From an uncultured Eubacteriales bacterium (GTDB lineage: Bacteria > Bacillota > Clostridia > Peptostreptococcales > Anaerovoracaceae), in contig CACXFN010000070.1 of the NCBI GenBank assembly GCA_902766915.1, forward strand, positions 1-8,458: a DNA stretch of 8,458 bases, given 5' to 3'. A program made the translations under genes and the position numbers. A model generated the notes under the pieces. It had not been told where the DNA came from, made no database searches, and worked only from the letters and a program-made list of their open reading frames with translations. Every line of letters starts with the position of its first letter. Within the stretch, counting starts at the first letter, position 1. Below are positions 1 to 6,077 of this stretch, piece after piece.

Positions 1-1160
1 CATTGTCCTGTTTCAGTATTACATTTCTTTACGATTGCTTCTGTCTTATTGGCATCTCCGGTTTCGTTGAAAGTAACATCTCCGCAAACCAAACCGGTAG
101 CATTTAGAGATGGAAGTGCAGCAAGGATATCTGCGGGATCAGTTGAACCTGCAGCCTTCATTGCTTCCAATGCAACAAAGTAAGCATCATATCCCATTGC
201 TGTTACAGCAGCGAGATCAGTGTTTCCGCCATTGTTTGTCATAGCTTCACTGTTTTCTTCCATCCAGGCTTTTATTCCATTATCAAAGTCAGGATTTCCA
301 CCCTCTTGATAGAAGGTAGTTACTACTATTTCTACATCCGTACCCTTAGCAGCACCTGTTATTACGTTGGAATCCCAAGTATCACCGGCAAGAATTGGCA
401 TACCCAGACTCTGTGCCTTTGCCTGGTCGATAATATTTGCTGCAGCTTCTGTAGATACAGGGCTGAAGAATACATCGCATCCTGCGCTCTTTGCATTTGC
501 TACGTAGGAAGTGAAGTCTGTATTCTTATCCGGGAATTGCTCTTCAACAACTTCTCCACCTAAATCTTTAAAGGCCTTTACAAAATAGTTTACCAATCCT
601 ACTGAATAGTCATCACCCAATTTGGACAGGCAGTAGGCCTTTCTCATTCCATTATCATATGCATAATTAGCCAATACAGTTCCCTGGAAGGGATCCAGGA
701 AGCATATTCTGAAATACTGTTCGCAGTCTGCTGTTACCTGTGGATTAGTGCATGTTACACCGATTGCCGGAACGTTGGCATCTGCCCAAACATCCGATGC
801 TGCAATGGATACTCCGGAGCCGTATGATCCGAGCACAACTGCCACATTCTGCGAAATAAGGCTCTGAGCTGCGGTTACGGCTTTAGCGTTATCTGATTCA
901 TTATCAACTATAGCCAGCTTAACCTCATATTCTTCACCATTGATTTCCACTGTAGGCTGTACATAATTCGCATACTGGATTCCTAATGTTTCCTGCTTAC
1001 CACCGGCACCATTATCACCGGATGCAGGCTCAAAGATACCGATTGTTACGGTCTTTCCACCTGAACTGGATCCACCGCCGGAGCTATTTCCCCCTCCACA
1101 TCCTACCAGCAGGGTCATCGTCATCATTAGTGCTAATACAATTGCTAAATACTTCTTCAT
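1..1160 (-). CDS. Branched-chain amino acid-type ABC transporter substrate-binding lipoprotein (3' end cut by window edge)
   Basis: This is an extracytoplasmic solute receptor of the LivJ/LivK (Peripla_BP_6, type I periplasmic-binding fold) family, which delivers leucine, isoleucine, valine or a related ligand to a LivHMGF-type permease. The 386 visible codons are uninterrupted. Residues 1-21 form a lipoprotein signal (MKKY, a hydrophobic stretch, then lipobox LVGC with Cys21), followed by a Gly/Ser-rich tether (about 22-37) and the mature start KTVTIGIFEPASG. Family hallmarks are LGSYGSGVSIAASD, the TNPQVT segment and FRICFLDPFQG. At the edge the protein reads NTETGQ, which in this family lies a few residues from the C-terminus, so nearly the whole protein is present. 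The start at 1160 is preferred over the in-frame ATG at 1166 because GGAGG abuts the latter but sits 6 nt before the former. It has its own promoter, and transport genes probably follow to the left. The exact ligand cannot be read from sequence. Confidence 0.93.
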   Translation of the reverse strand, partial: MKKYLAIVLALMMTMTLLVGCGGGNSSGGGSSSGGKTVTIGIFEPASGDNGAGGKQETLGIQYANYVQPTVEINGEEYEVKLAIVDNESDNAKAVTAAQSLISQNVAVVLGSYGSGVSIAASDVWADANVPAIGVTCTNPQVTADCEQYFRICFLDPFQGTVLANYAYDNGMRKAYCLSKLGDDYSVGLVNYFVKAFKDLGGEVVEEQFPDKNTDFTSYVANAKSAGCDVFFSPVSTEAAANIIDQAKAQSLGMPILAGDTWDSNVITGAAKGTDVEIVVTTFYQEGGNPDFDNGIKAWMEENSEAMTNNGGNTDLAAVTAMGYDAYFVALEAMKAAGSTDPADILAALPSLNATGLVCGDVTFNETGDANKTEAIVKKCNTETGQ

Positions 1161-1239
1161 TTTCATCCTCCAAAATACATTGTTGTGGTTCGAAAACAAT
1201 ACAAGACACACTTCAATCTTAAACGTTTTCATTCTTAAA

Positions 1240-1259
1240 ATATTCACTTTTATGAATAT
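1240..1259. repeat. 7-bp inverted repeat at the start of the binding-protein transcript (possible operator)
   Basis: ATATTCA (1240-1246) and TGAATAT (1253-1259) are perfect inverted arms around a 6-bp spacer. The site falls about +7 to +26 relative to the predicted transcription start, a typical position for a repressor. The arms resemble half sites of ArgR boxes, but the spacing and order do not match that consensus, so no regulator is assigned. Confidence 0.4.
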
Positions 1260-1272
1260 ATATTATTACAAC

Positions 1273-1301
1273 ATTTTACTTTAATGCTTTAAATAGTTCA
1301 A
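1273..1301 (-). promoter_or_regulatory. Sigma-A-like promoter of the substrate-binding protein gene
   Basis: On the minus strand a -35 box TTGAAC (1301-1296) and a -10 box TAAAAT (1278-1273) are separated by exactly 17 bp. This would start transcription near 1266, giving a leader of about 105 nt before the start codon at 1160. It lies downstream of the terminator of the preceding gene, so the binding-protein gene is probably an independent transcription unit. Confidence 0.7.
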
Positions 1302-1390
1302 CCCATTTATGGTATTTATTTTAACTATTTTTTTTATAAAAATTGGAGTCTGCTAAAGGGCTATTACTATGGAATATATTAAAAAACATC

Positions 1391-1420
1391 ACAAAAAAGG
1401 CAGCTCATCAAAAGCCGCCT
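1391..1420 (-). terminator. Rho-independent terminator after the 74-residue gene
   Basis: The minus-strand RNA has arm AGGCGGCU (1420-1413), a 7-nt loop, and arm AGCUGCCU (1405-1398), pairing over 8 bp with one G-U wobble, then a run of six U overlapping the last stem base (1398-1393). It closes the transcript of the 74-residue gene, and perhaps that of the whole two-component operon, before the binding-protein promoter. Confidence 0.85.
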
Positions 1421-1483
1421 GCGAAAAACCAATACAACCTTACGCATCTACATTATCTTCTGTTTATCAGATTAATTGCCTTT

Positions 1484-1708
1484 TTAATGTTCAAACCCAT
1501 CCAAAGAGCCATGCTCCACTATCCACATATATTGCTTCCATTCTAAGTCCTTTAGAAAGACCCTTGCTGCCACATATGGAAGATTCTTTCCTCGCTTAGT
1601 GCTCATAATTGCTTCGTATTGCTTCTTATCCATATGTTCCTGTAGAAATTTTAGTGCCTCATCATCATATTCGTGAGATGGGTTTCCTCGGTCTCTTGAT
1701 GCATTCAT
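1484..1708 (-). CDS. Small protein of unknown function (74 residues)
   Basis: I do not recognise this protein. It is 74 residues, soluble and charged, with no signal peptide or membrane segment. An Asp/Glu/Lys-rich, probably helical part (about 14-40, with HEYDDEALKFLQEHMDKKQY) precedes a basic patch (STKRGKNLPY) and an aromatic C-terminal half (FLKDLEWKQYMWIVEHG). The ATG at 1708 is chosen because AGAGGTGGAG stands 4-5 nt before it; extending to a GTG at 1750 would place that ribosome binding site inside the coding region. It lies 139 nt after the response regulator gene and just before a strong terminator. It may be the last gene of the two-component operon or have its own promoter. The ribosome binding site and terminator support a real gene. 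Confidence 0.65.
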   Translation of the reverse strand: MNASRDRGNPSHEYDDEALKFLQEHMDKKQYEAIMSTKRGKNLPYVAARVFLKDLEWKQYMWIVEHGSLDGFEH

Positions 1709-1794
1709 TTTTGCTCCACCTCTTTTCGCAAAGAATAGCAACACTATCACATAATTGGTTTATATTGTTTTTGCAAAGGGAGTTTATCATAGTT

Positions 1795-1816
1795 TGTCCA
1801 ACAAATGTCCAACAAA
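1795..1816. repeat. Perfect tandem 11-bp repeat upstream of the 74-residue gene
   Basis: TGTCCAACAAA occurs twice back to back (1795-1805 and 1806-1816); on the minus strand it reads TTTGTTGGACA twice. The 11-bp period is about one helical turn, so a protein could contact both copies on the same face. The site lies 87-108 bp before the start codon at 1708 and 32 bp beyond the response regulator stop codon. A poorly conserved promoter-like pair (TTGCAA, 17 bp, TATGTG) sits between it and the gene. Confidence 0.5.
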
Positions 1817-1833
1817 ATCAAATCGGATAAAGT

Positions 1834-1868
1834 ATTAATAATCCTCCTTAATCCTCCCTATTATTAAT
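1834..1868 (-). repeat. 9-bp inverted repeat with a purine-rich loop over the response regulator stop codon
   Basis: ATTAATAAT (1834-1842) and ATTATTAAT (1860-1868) are perfect inverted arms around 17 nt. In the minus-strand RNA the loop reads AGGGAGGAUUAAGGAGG, so it carries two ribosome-binding-like GGAGG motifs and the UAA stop codon of the regulator. No usable start codon follows at a suitable distance and no U-tract follows the stem, so it is neither an obvious restart site nor a terminator. Confidence 0.4.
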
Positions 1869-2741
1869 CCTATCCATATAGGCTTCCGTTAGGCTTGCCC
1901 AGGAATATTCACTTAGATATTCACCTCTATATGCATTGATTGTATCTATATCTCCATCCATGAATCGATATAGATCACACTCAAATGTTTCAGGCACGAC
2001 ACGAAGAACACCTCTCTCCAATTCCAAAATCTCCGGTATTCCATATTCATTAAGCGTATCTCTAAGGCTTCTGATTATAACATCCAGCTGTTTTTGCGCC
2101 GGTCTATCATACACCCCATCTTCCCAAAGGGTTGCAAAGATTTCAGCGCGACTTACTCCTCCTTGCCGATCAACCAGATGAGCCAATAATTCCTTTGATT
2201 TTGCTCTGGCAAAGTTAACAGGATGACCATCCACATAAACATCAAACTCTCCGAAAGTATGTATTCGAATATGAGGTTTTTTTCCCGAACCTTCTGACTC
2301 AATGGTGGATGATGTCATTTCATTATTCTTCTTGGGTCCCCTACCTTCAACCTGAGCATATCCATATGCAGAAATAAGTCGTGCACGAGTCGATAAGGCA
2401 TATTCAACTTCCTCCTCCAGACTCTTTTTATTTACAGGTTTTAGAAGGTATCCGGAAACATGGAGTTTATATGCCTCCAAGGCATACTGCGAATATCCCG
2501 TTAGAAAAATAATTGTGGTTTCAGGGCTGATGGTTTTGATTTTTGCAGCCAAAATAAGACCATCCATGTCGGGCATATTAATATCCAGAATGGCTATATC
2601 GCATTCATTATCCTCTAAATAGCTCAGTGCTTCTTTTCCTGATTCAAACCCTACCACGTCAGGATCATAATCCAATTCACGGCATAGTGACATTGTGTAA
2701 TCAAGAACCAATGGTTCGTCATCAACACATATTAATCTCAT
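1848..2741 (-). CDS. SARP/SAPR-type two-component response regulator (receiver + winged helix + short BTAD-like tail)
   Basis: This is a cytoplasmic DNA-binding response regulator. Residues 1-118 are a receiver domain with acidic pocket D7/D8, phosphoacceptor D53 in LDINMPDMDG, T81 and K101 in LLKPV. A polar linker (about 120-154) leads to an OmpR/SARP-like winged-helix domain (about 157-235: IRIHTFGEFDVYVDGHPV, then KSKELLAHLVDR, then RSLRDTL). The tail (about 240-297) holds the BTAD signature CDLYRF and YRGEYLSEYSWA but is only about 60 residues, shorter than the usual BTAD of about 150. The family matches COG3947 (SAPR response regulators). GGGAG stands 6 nt before the ATG. The gene lies 47 nt after the kinase gene on the same strand, so that kinase is almost certainly its phosphodonor. 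The target promoters are unknown; the repeats found nearby are candidates only. Confidence 0.9.
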   Translation of the reverse strand: MRLICVDDEPLVLDYTMSLCRELDYDPDVVGFESGKEALSYLEDNECDIAILDINMPDMDGLILAAKIKTISPETTIIFLTGYSQYALEAYKLHVSGYLLKPVNKKSLEEEVEYALSTRARLISAYGYAQVEGRGPKKNNEMTSSTIESEGSGKKPHIRIHTFGEFDVYVDGHPVNFARAKSKELLAHLVDRQGGVSRAEIFATLWEDGVYDRPAQKQLDVIIRSLRDTLNEYGIPEILELERGVLRVVPETFECDLYRFMDGDIDTINAYRGEYLSEYSWASLTEAYMDRINNRED

Positions 2742-2788
2742 AATAATCTCCCATTCTTTCAGTACTCATTACTATTAACCTAACAGCT

Positions 2789-4045
2789 TCATAATTGTTC
2801 CGCAGGAATTCTAATGGTTATCGTGGTTCCGTCATGAGGATTACTTACTATATCCATGGTCCCATGACACATGTTCTCAATTCTTTCTTTTACATTCCTG
2901 AGACCAATATGACCAGAATCCTTCTGCTTTATTTTTTTTGCATCAAAACCTTTTCCATTATCCTTTACGATTATTTCATGATAATCAGGAGTTCTCCTTG
3001 TTGAAACAGTTACCTTGCCATTTTCCAAACCACGTATTCCATGCCTTATAGAGTTTTCAACCAATGGCTGTATAGTAAGCACCGGTATATAAAAGTTCTC
3101 GTCCTGAATATCGTATTCCACTTTAATCTTTGGGAACCTGACCATTTCTATTTCTGCATAAACCTTGGTATGCTCCAAAGCCTTACTAAGAGGTATAAGA
3201 TTCGGCTGACTTAGAGCATCAAGGTTCTGTCTAAGATAGATCCCGAAATTCTCCGTAACTTCACCGGCTTTTTCCGGATTGGTACGGCAAAGAGATTGAA
3301 TCGTGGATAAAGTATTATATAGAAAGTGTGGTTGAATCTGACTCATCATTATTTGAATCCGCTGCTCAGCCTTAAGATTCTTCTCATGCTCACTAACAAA
3401 TCTAAGATGTATCCAGATATAGAAAAACAGCGTCATACTAATGACTGTCATCGTTAAAAAGGACACAATCATATCAACGCCTACTAAACTATCGGCAATG
3501 ACTGCAGCCACAACGGCAGTTGCAGCAGTAATGGGAATTCCAACGCCCTTTAGATTTATTATTCCATATTCCTTAATCGTTAAGTATAACAGTTCGATTA
3601 AAAGCACTGCACTAATTATATGACAGGTAAATCCAAGGGGTCCTCGGTGAAAGGTATTTTGTTCCGTAAAATAAAAAGCAATTTTGGAAAAAAGAGCAGT
3701 CATATATACCGCACCGTTAACTGCTATTAACACCCACTCAAAGAATAATCTTTTTTTACTGCAAAGATAAATAAACCCAATTAACAGCATTGGTCTTATA
3801 GTGTAACCTATGATGCTCACAATTACCCTCATAAAAGAATATTCAGCCTGGATCCCATAATTGAATTCTGTCACATCCTGAATTAGAAGCAATGATTCCA
3901 AAACCAATATAAAGAACAATGTATTTCTGTGTTTCTTCGTTAAATACGAATCAATGAAAACACTAACAAGAAGCCCCATAAGCTGAAATATTAATGGGGC
4001 AAGGATTAGTCCGATTATTACTTTTTCTCTGATCAACGTTTGCAT
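2789..4045 (-). CDS. LytS-family sensor histidine kinase with seven-TM-like N-terminus
   Basis: This is a membrane sensor kinase of 418 residues. The N-terminal half has about seven hydrophobic segments (roughly 9-31, 41-57, 73-95, 104-125, 138-157, 169-189 and 192-213) without a large extracellular domain, so the signal is probably sensed within or close to the membrane. A short coiled linker (214-232) leads to the His_kinase domain (PF06580) with H240 in QIQPHFLYNTL as phosphoacceptor. The HATPase_c domain has N331 in PLVENSIRHG, DNGKGF at 362-367 and GHIGLRNVKERI at 378-389. All catalytic boxes are intact. GAGG stands 11 nt before the ATG, and the upstream 141-residue gene ends 19 nt away, so the two are probably co-transcribed. 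The response regulator follows. Kinases of this family often pair with LytTR regulators; here the partner is a winged-helix/BTAD type. Confidence 0.92.
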   Translation of the reverse strand: MQTLIREKVIIGLILAPLIFQLMGLLVSVFIDSYLTKKHRNTLFFILVLESLLLIQDVTEFNYGIQAEYSFMRVIVSIIGYTIRPMLLIGFIYLCSKKRLFFEWVLIAVNGAVYMTALFSKIAFYFTEQNTFHRGPLGFTCHIISAVLLIELLYLTIKEYGIINLKGVGIPITAATAVVAAVIADSLVGVDMIVSFLTMTVISMTLFFYIWIHLRFVSEHEKNLKAEQRIQIMMSQIQPHFLYNTLSTIQSLCRTNPEKAGEVTENFGIYLRQNLDALSQPNLIPLSKALEHTKVYAEIEMVRFPKIKVEYDIQDENFYIPVLTIQPLVENSIRHGIRGLENGKVTVSTRRTPDYHEIIVKDNGKGFDAKKIKQKDSGHIGLRNVKERIENMCHGTMDIVSNPHDGTTITIRIPAEQL

Positions 4046-4064
4046 CTATCGCTTATCCTCAGGT

Positions 4065-4490
4065 TTATTCATCCTCCGGTGACCAAGATAATGGTATTTC
4101 TGCAATTTCAAGTTTACCAGATACTCTTACAACTACCTGATACTGATCCTCATATACTATTTCCTCTCCAGGATTGTTGGTATAAACAACATAGTATGGG
4201 TGATTGTATCTATCCAGGAGCCACATTATGGGCCCCATCATTTTCATCATTTCGTCAGCATTTTCTGTTTTAAAATAGCATACAACACTCTCTTGATTTT
4301 TACATTGCGGCGGCCATGGAAGATTCTCTGAGAACCATGAATCCAATTCTCTAAAAAGGTCTGCATCCTCCTCTTCCATCTCATCATTTCTGAGCATCTC
4401 CATACACATGCTGAATACACCTCTCCCGGTCATTGTGTTTTTAACCAGTTCTCTACCTTGTATTCTCACATATTTAAACTTCTTTGACAT
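4065..4490 (-). CDS. Acidic protein of unknown function encoded with the two-component system
   Basis: I do not recognise this 141-residue protein. It has no signal peptide or membrane segment and is rich in Glu, Asp and Met. A basic start (MSKKFKYVRIQGRELVK) is followed by an acidic helical stretch (about 34-55: RNDEMEEEDADLFRELDSWF), a middle part with Cys63 and Cys71, and a likely beta-rich C-terminus (PYYVVYTNNPGEEIVYEDQY, then VVVRVSGKLEIAEIPLSW). GAGG stands 8 nt before the ATG. Its stop codon is 19 nt before the histidine kinase gene, so it is likely part of that operon and could be an accessory or regulatory partner. That role is inferred only from position. The preceding 97-nt gap has no convincing promoter, so transcription may come from the dehydrogenase promoter. 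Confidence 0.8.
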   Translation of the reverse strand: MSKKFKYVRIQGRELVKNTMTGRGVFSMCMEMLRNDEMEEEDADLFRELDSWFSENLPWPPQCKNQESVVCYFKTENADEMMKMMGPIMWLLDRYNHPYYVVYTNNPGEEIVYEDQYQVVVRVSGKLEIAEIPLSWSPEDE

Positions 4491-4587
4491 TTTAGTATCC
4501 TCAAAAAAACTTTAAAACCTATAATCGAGTCTCTACCTTCCTATAGTTAGTTATTTATAACCGTATTAATACCGCCATTGTTAGCCA

Positions 4588-5574
4588 TTAATAACCGCGC
4601 TTTGGATCAGCCAAGTGAACTAAATCCCTACCTTCAAAATAATTTTCTATATCCTCGCAGAACATATTGTAATTATTATCTCTGGTCCAAGGCATAGTTT
4701 CCTGGCCGGAAATATGAGGTGTAATGTATAAATTCTTTACGTCCCAAAGAGGGCTTTCCGGAGGAAGCGGTTCCTGTGGCAGAACATCTAATGTGGCACC
4801 TGCCAACCTTTCATTCTCCAAGGCTTCTACTAAAGCATCTATATCTATTGCAGATCCACGTCCAACATTTATGATGTAAGAAGATGCAGGCATCATATCT
4901 ATAAGGTCCTTTGATAGAAGGCCTGTTGTCTCAGGCGTCCCCGGTAAACACATAACCAAAAGATCCACATCCTTCAAATATTCCGGCAGTTCATCAACCT
5001 TTACCACCTTGTCAAATAGATCTACCTGGTTCCCACTCCTACTTACGCCTATCAAAGATTCCGGTTCAAATCCCCTGACTCTCTTGGCAAAAAGGCTCCC
5101 TAGGTCACCGGTTCCAAGAACCACTATCTTGCTACCAAAGAGGGATTTGTTTTCCAAATTGCTTTTCCATGAATGGGCCTTAACGATTTCTTCATATTCC
5201 GGCATTCGCCTCATCATATATAGTGCCATCATAATGATGTATTCAGATATGGTATGGCCAAAGGATCCAGAGGAATTTGTGAGAATAATATCTCTTTCAT
5301 CAAAGCACCCAGCCTTCACATAGTGATCTATTCCTGCTGAGGCAGAGCAAAACCACTTTAGGTCAGGAGCATTATTTATTAAATCCGGGCTTATCCCATA
5401 TACGATTTCCGCACCGTGAAGGTTTGGAATAGCAGTATCCACCGTTGGATAAAACTCCACAGGCACACCGTATTTTTCGGCAGTTTTTACAATTCTGTTT
5501 TTTTGCAGATCATCAATGATTGGGTTTACGACAATTATTTTATTTGTCTTATTTTCATTCTTTTCCATAGACAT
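4588..5574 (-). CDS. D-isomer-specific 2-hydroxyacid dehydrogenase, NAD(P)-dependent
   Basis: This cytoplasmic oxidoreductase of 328 residues reversibly reduces a 2-oxoacid to a D-2-hydroxyacid. The catalytic domain is formed by residues about 10-100 plus the C-terminus. The Rossmann domain starts with IVVLGTGDLGSLFAKR (GxGxxG at 154-159). The catalytic set is complete: Arg239 in INVGRGSAID, Glu268 in DVLPQEPLP, and His287 in ITPHISG. LVMCLPGTPETTGLL is also typical of the family. SASAGIDHY near residue 80 corresponds to the substrate-loop region, but the actual substrate (glyoxylate, hydroxypyruvate, a branched 2-oxoacid or other) cannot be fixed. The ATG at 5574 is preferred over the in-frame GTG at 5580, because GAGGA abuts the GTG and is well spaced to the ATG. 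It is transcribed from a promoter nested in the preceding terminator and has a GC-rich leader. The unknown gene for the 141-residue protein follows after 97 nt. Confidence 0.93.
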   Translation of the reverse strand: MSMEKNENKTNKIIVVNPIIDDLQKNRIVKTAEKYGVPVEFYPTVDTAIPNLHGAEIVYGISPDLINNAPDLKWFCSASAGIDHYVKAGCFDERDIILTNSSGSFGHTISEYIIMMALYMMRRMPEYEEIVKAHSWKSNLENKSLFGSKIVVLGTGDLGSLFAKRVRGFEPESLIGVSRSGNQVDLFDKVVKVDELPEYLKDVDLLVMCLPGTPETTGLLSKDLIDMMPASSYIINVGRGSAIDIDALVEALENERLAGATLDVLPQEPLPPESPLWDVKNLYITPHISGQETMPWTRDNNYNMFCEDIENYFEGRDLVHLADPKRGY

Positions 5575-5599
5575 GATCACTCCTCAAATTGAGTAATAA

Positions 5600-5660
5600 A
5601 TAGAATAACAGGTCCGGCAGCGCTCCAGATAGGATAGCGTTCCCGCGGCCCGGCTAACTA
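5600..5660 (-). other. GC-rich, potentially folded 5' leader of the dehydrogenase gene
   Basis: The predicted transcript starts near 5660 and has about 85 nt of leader. Its first 55 nt are markedly richer in G and C than the flanking DNA, with GCCGGGCCGCGGG near the 5' side. An imperfect hairpin can form: CGC and UCC (separated by a UA bulge) pair with GGA and GCG around loop UAUCU, extended by CGG with CCG across an internal loop. I do not recognise a known riboswitch class. Nearer the start codon, ACUC and GAGU can pair and partly cover the ribosome binding site. Confidence 0.35.
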
Positions 5661-5666
5661 TAGAGT

Positions 5667-5695
5667 ATTATATCATCACAATAAAAAGCTTCCAA
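5667..5695 (-). promoter_or_regulatory. Promoter of the dehydrogenase gene, overlapping the upstream terminator
   Basis: On the minus strand TTGGAA (5695-5690) and a perfect TATAAT (5672-5667) are separated by exactly 17 bp. The -35 box lies inside the 3' arm of the terminator hairpin of the preceding gene, and the U-tract forms part of the spacer. The predicted transcription start is near 5660. Confidence 0.75.
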
Positions 5696-5721
5696 ATCTC
5701 AGTAAAACTGTAATCTGGAAG
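5682..5721 (-). terminator. Rho-independent terminator after the 93-residue gene
   Basis: The minus-strand RNA forms a long hairpin. CUUCCA (5721-5716) pairs with UGGAAG (5694-5689), the inner part pairs GAUUACAGU with ACUGAGAUU with two G-U wobbles and one A-A mismatch, and the loop is UUU. CUUUUUA follows directly. It separates the 93-residue gene from the dehydrogenase gene. Confidence 0.88.
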
Positions 5722-5748
5722 TCTCATTTCTAAACCTAAATGCAAGAC

Positions 5749-6030
5749 CTACATCCCATATATGCAATAAACAGGATAAAATGTTCCCATGAACACCCAT
5801 GGGTTCTCACCCATTTCAATATGTTCATCAAAGGTTAAATCCGGGATGAATACCTTTACCGATGTTCGTTTAGTCCCAGAAATCACAACCCCTTCCGGAG
5901 AAGGGTTTTTCATAAATTCCTCAACCTTCTCTCTGAAATTTGATATACCTGTTTCCTTACCGAAATTATCAAAGAAATCATTTGCATCTACATATGACAC
6001 ATGTTCCTGACACCATTTTATATTATTCAT
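5749..6030 (-). CDS. Small protein of unknown function (93 residues)
   Basis: I do not recognise this protein. It has 93 residues, no signal peptide and no clear membrane helix. The N-terminal half looks helical (DANDFFDNFGKETGISNF, REKVEEFMKN). The C-terminal half looks like beta strands (PEGVVISGTKRTSVKVFIPD, and a final aromatic stretch WVFMGTFYPVYCIYGM). Support for a real gene comes from AGAGGG four nt before the ATG, the strong terminator 28 nt after the stop codon, and lack of any competing frame. It lies 102 nt after the nicotinamidase-like gene on the same strand, with a large inverted repeat in the gap, so it may be controlled separately. Confidence 0.7.
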   Translation of the reverse strand: MNNIKWCQEHVSYVDANDFFDNFGKETGISNFREKVEEFMKNPSPEGVVISGTKRTSVKVFIPDLTFDEHIEMGENPWVFMGTFYPVYCIYGM

Positions 6031-6077
6031 TTGGCCCTCTTTAATTCAGTTCTTACTATTGAGATTAGACTGTTCTT

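Larger units (their letters stand above)
1161..1483. other. Intergenic region between the 74-residue gene and the binding-protein gene
   Basis: This AT-rich gap of 323 nt contains no convincing gene; the plus-strand open frames here are short and lack ribosome binding sites. From right to left it holds about 60 nt of trailer after the 74-residue gene, the minus-strand terminator at 1420-1391, a sigma-A-like promoter at 1301-1273, a 7-bp inverted repeat just downstream of that promoter, and roughly 105 nt of leader ending in the GGAGG site of the binding-protein gene. Confidence 0.7.

Noticed and set aside
1709..1750. Upstream extension of the 74-residue gene to a GTG at 1750
   Set aside because: It would bury the AGAGGTGGAG ribosome binding site within the coding sequence, and it has no ribosome binding site of its own.
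4491..4587. Weak hairpin (arms 4542-4548 and 4516-4523) followed by a T-rich stretch (4509-4503) on the minus strand after the dehydrogenase gene
   Set aside because: The stem is AT-rich, needs a bulge and has a large loop, and the U-run is several bases away from the stem. It could be a weak attenuator but does not meet the standard of the other two terminators.
5009..5323. Plus-strand 104-codon open frame inside the dehydrogenase gene
   Set aside because: It is the antisense shadow of a clearly identified enzyme, with no ribosome binding site and no recognisable protein features.
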